Of a stretch of 5,372 nucleotides of DNA, positions 4,414 through 5,372 are shown piece after piece (within the stretch, counting starts at the first letter, position 1; the number at the start of each line of letters is the position of its first letter). The notes under the pieces are model-generated. The model ran no database searches. It saw nothing but the letters and a program-made list of their open reading frames with translations, and was not told the origin of the DNA. A program made the translations under genes and the position numbers. The stretch is taken from assembly GCA_018903055.1 (NCBI GenBank), contig JAHIPW010000007.1:1-5372 (forward strand), given 5' to 3'. The DNA is from a bacterium (GTDB taxonomy: Bacteria > UBP18 > UBA7526).

Positions 4414-5372
4414 TCACGAGCGGTAAGGATAGATTTTAATTCTTTGATTGGGATAGATTCTATCTGATTTCAGGTTATTCCATTTCTTCAGCTGCCACAC
4501 ACTTACTCTCTGGTGGCTGGCAATTCTGCCTAAAGTATCACCTTTTTTTACCGTATAAACGATGACTTTTTTCTTTTCAATCTCTTTTTTAGATAAATAT
4601 CTTTCTTCTTCCGGTAACGAAGCGAAGTTCTCTAAGAATATTTCCTTCTTGCCCGGAGGCAATTTTAGAATGTATTCTTCTTTATCGGGCGGAGTACACA
4701 ACTGCTGTAATTCGGGGTTGAATTCCTGTACCTCTTTCAAACTACACTGGGCACATTGGGCTACTAATCTTAAATCAACACAACCCTTCACCTCTACCTC
4801 TTCCCAGAAGATTCCTTCTTCAAAATTAGAAACAAAGCCGAAAATTTCTGGCTCCTTAATAATAAACAGAATAGCCATTATCTTAGGAACGTAATCCTCT
4901 GTCTCACGAGGCAGAGACAATGCCCAGTAGTCCCGGGTTTCGGCCTTCGCTATTGCCTTTTCTACTCTATACTCACCACAATTATAGGCTGCCAAGGCCA
5001 GTTCCCAGGAACCAAACCTCTCATATAAGTCCTTAAATTTTCTGGCTGCTGCCTGGGTGGCCTTTTCGGGATCTCTTCTCTCATCATACCAGTAGTCTAT
5101 CTCCAGTCCGTTTGCCTTGCCAGTATGCTCGATAAACTGCCAGTGACCCACCGCTTTCTTGGGGGACTGGGCAAAGGGATAATATCCAGATTCTACGATG
5201 GCCACATAGGCTAAGTCCTCTGGCAGGGATGCTTCCCGAAAGATCTCCTTTACCCTCTGGATATATTTCTCTGATCTCTTTAACGAACGAGAAAGGCATC
5301 CCCTGCCATTTACGGTATAGTAGTCTATCCATTTCTCCACCCTTGCGTTCCAAATCAAGGGAAAGAGACTGC
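4414..5372 (-). CDS. MltD-like lytic transglycosylase, SLT plus LysM domains (N-terminus cut by window edge)
   Basis: A peptidoglycan lytic transglycosylase, expected to cleave MurNAc-GlcNAc bonds in the cell wall. Numbering from the first complete codon (AGT, 5370), FPLIWNARVEKWIDYYT (3-19) matches the segment before the SLT domain in MltD proteins, and the frame stays open to the edge. A TTG at 5358 is therefore probably internal, and the signal peptide lies outside the window. The catalytic glutamate is Glu60 in AIVESGYYPFA. GHWQF (75-79), DERRDPEKATQAAARKF (96-112), AAYNCG (127-132) and ETEDYVPK (156-163) complete the SLT motifs. A linker segment VDLRLVAQCAQCSLKEVQEFNPEL (198-221) with CTPP and LKLPPG is also typical of MltD. 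One LysM module at about 271-314 (YTVKKGDTLGRIASHQRVS) binds glycan. Cys197, Cys206, Cys209 and Cys225 are close enough for disulfides after export. It is the first visible gene of the cluster. Confidence 0.94.
   Translation of the reverse strand, partial: SLFPLIWNARVEKWIDYYTVNGRGCLSRSLKRSEKYIQRVKEIFREASLPEDLAYVAIVESGYYPFAQSPKKAVGHWQFIEHTGKANGLEIDYWYDERRDPEKATQAAARKFKDLYERFGSWELALAAYNCGEYRVEKAIAKAETRDYWALSLPRETEDYVPKIMAILFIIKEPEIFGFVSNFEEGIFWEEVEVKGCVDLRLVAQCAQCSLKEVQEFNPELQQLCTPPDKEEYILKLPPGKKEIFLENFASLPEEERYLSKKEIEKKKVIVYTVKKGDTLGRIASHQRVSVWQLKKWNNLKSDRIYPNQRIKIYPYRS

Noticed and set aside
4562-4894. Plus-strand open frame of 110 residues
   Set aside because: It lies opposite the well-supported MltD-like gene.
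5084-5353. Second minus-strand frame of 89 residues
   Set aside because: It is out of frame within the transglycosylase SLT domain, whose catalytic motifs define the true frame.

Overview
This is a gene-dense bacterial window in which every supported gene lies on the minus strand, so transcription runs from the right edge to the left. Most neighbours overlap by 1 to 22 bases (ATGA or TAATG junctions) or lie within about 20 bases. Only two gaps exceed 50 bases: 2991-3045 and about 2210-2277. Shine-Dalgarno-like sites precede most starts, and GTG and TTG starts may occur. Base composition is moderate, with one clearly AT-rich patch at about 545-1068. The lineage cannot be fixed from the sequence. 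The gene set (MltD-like transglycosylase, short GGQ release-factor-like protein, endonuclease III relative with Glu in place of the catalytic Lys) and the short hairpin or tandem repeats would fit an uncultivated anaerobic or thermophile-related phylum, but that is a guess.

In transcription order: (1) an MltD-type lytic transglycosylase with SLT and LysM domains, cut at its N-terminus by the window edge; (2) a 258-residue helical protein with an N-terminal four-cysteine cluster and no function I recognise; (3) a charged 52-residue small protein; (4) a YjbQ/UPF0047 protein. These four are packed so closely that they look like one operon.

After a 55-base gap with short tandem repeats comes (5) a short GGQ-motif, RF-1-domain protein that is probably a ribosome-rescue factor, overlapping (6) a small protein with a membrane segment and a charged helical tail. 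After a 68-base gap with a GC-rich hairpin come (7) an endonuclease III-fold DNA glycosylase with an Fe-S cluster motif, (8) a gamma-carbonic anhydrase-family left-handed beta-helix protein, (9) a 118-residue membrane protein resembling the three membrane helices of GspF with the cytoplasmic domains missing, (10) a 50-residue hydrophobic protein, and (11) a PHP-domain metal-dependent phosphoesterase cut at its C-terminus by the left edge.

The functions are diverse (wall remodelling, translation rescue, base-excision repair, metal-dependent hydrolysis), so co-transcription may reflect genome compaction rather than one pathway. The parts most worth a second look are the Cys4 protein with its small coupled partner, the minimal GspF-like membrane protein in the AT-rich patch, and the GGQ protein paired with a membrane/coiled-coil protein. 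I see no rRNA, tRNA, CRISPR array, insertion sequence or convincing rho-independent terminator, and no gene-free stretch over 300 bases.
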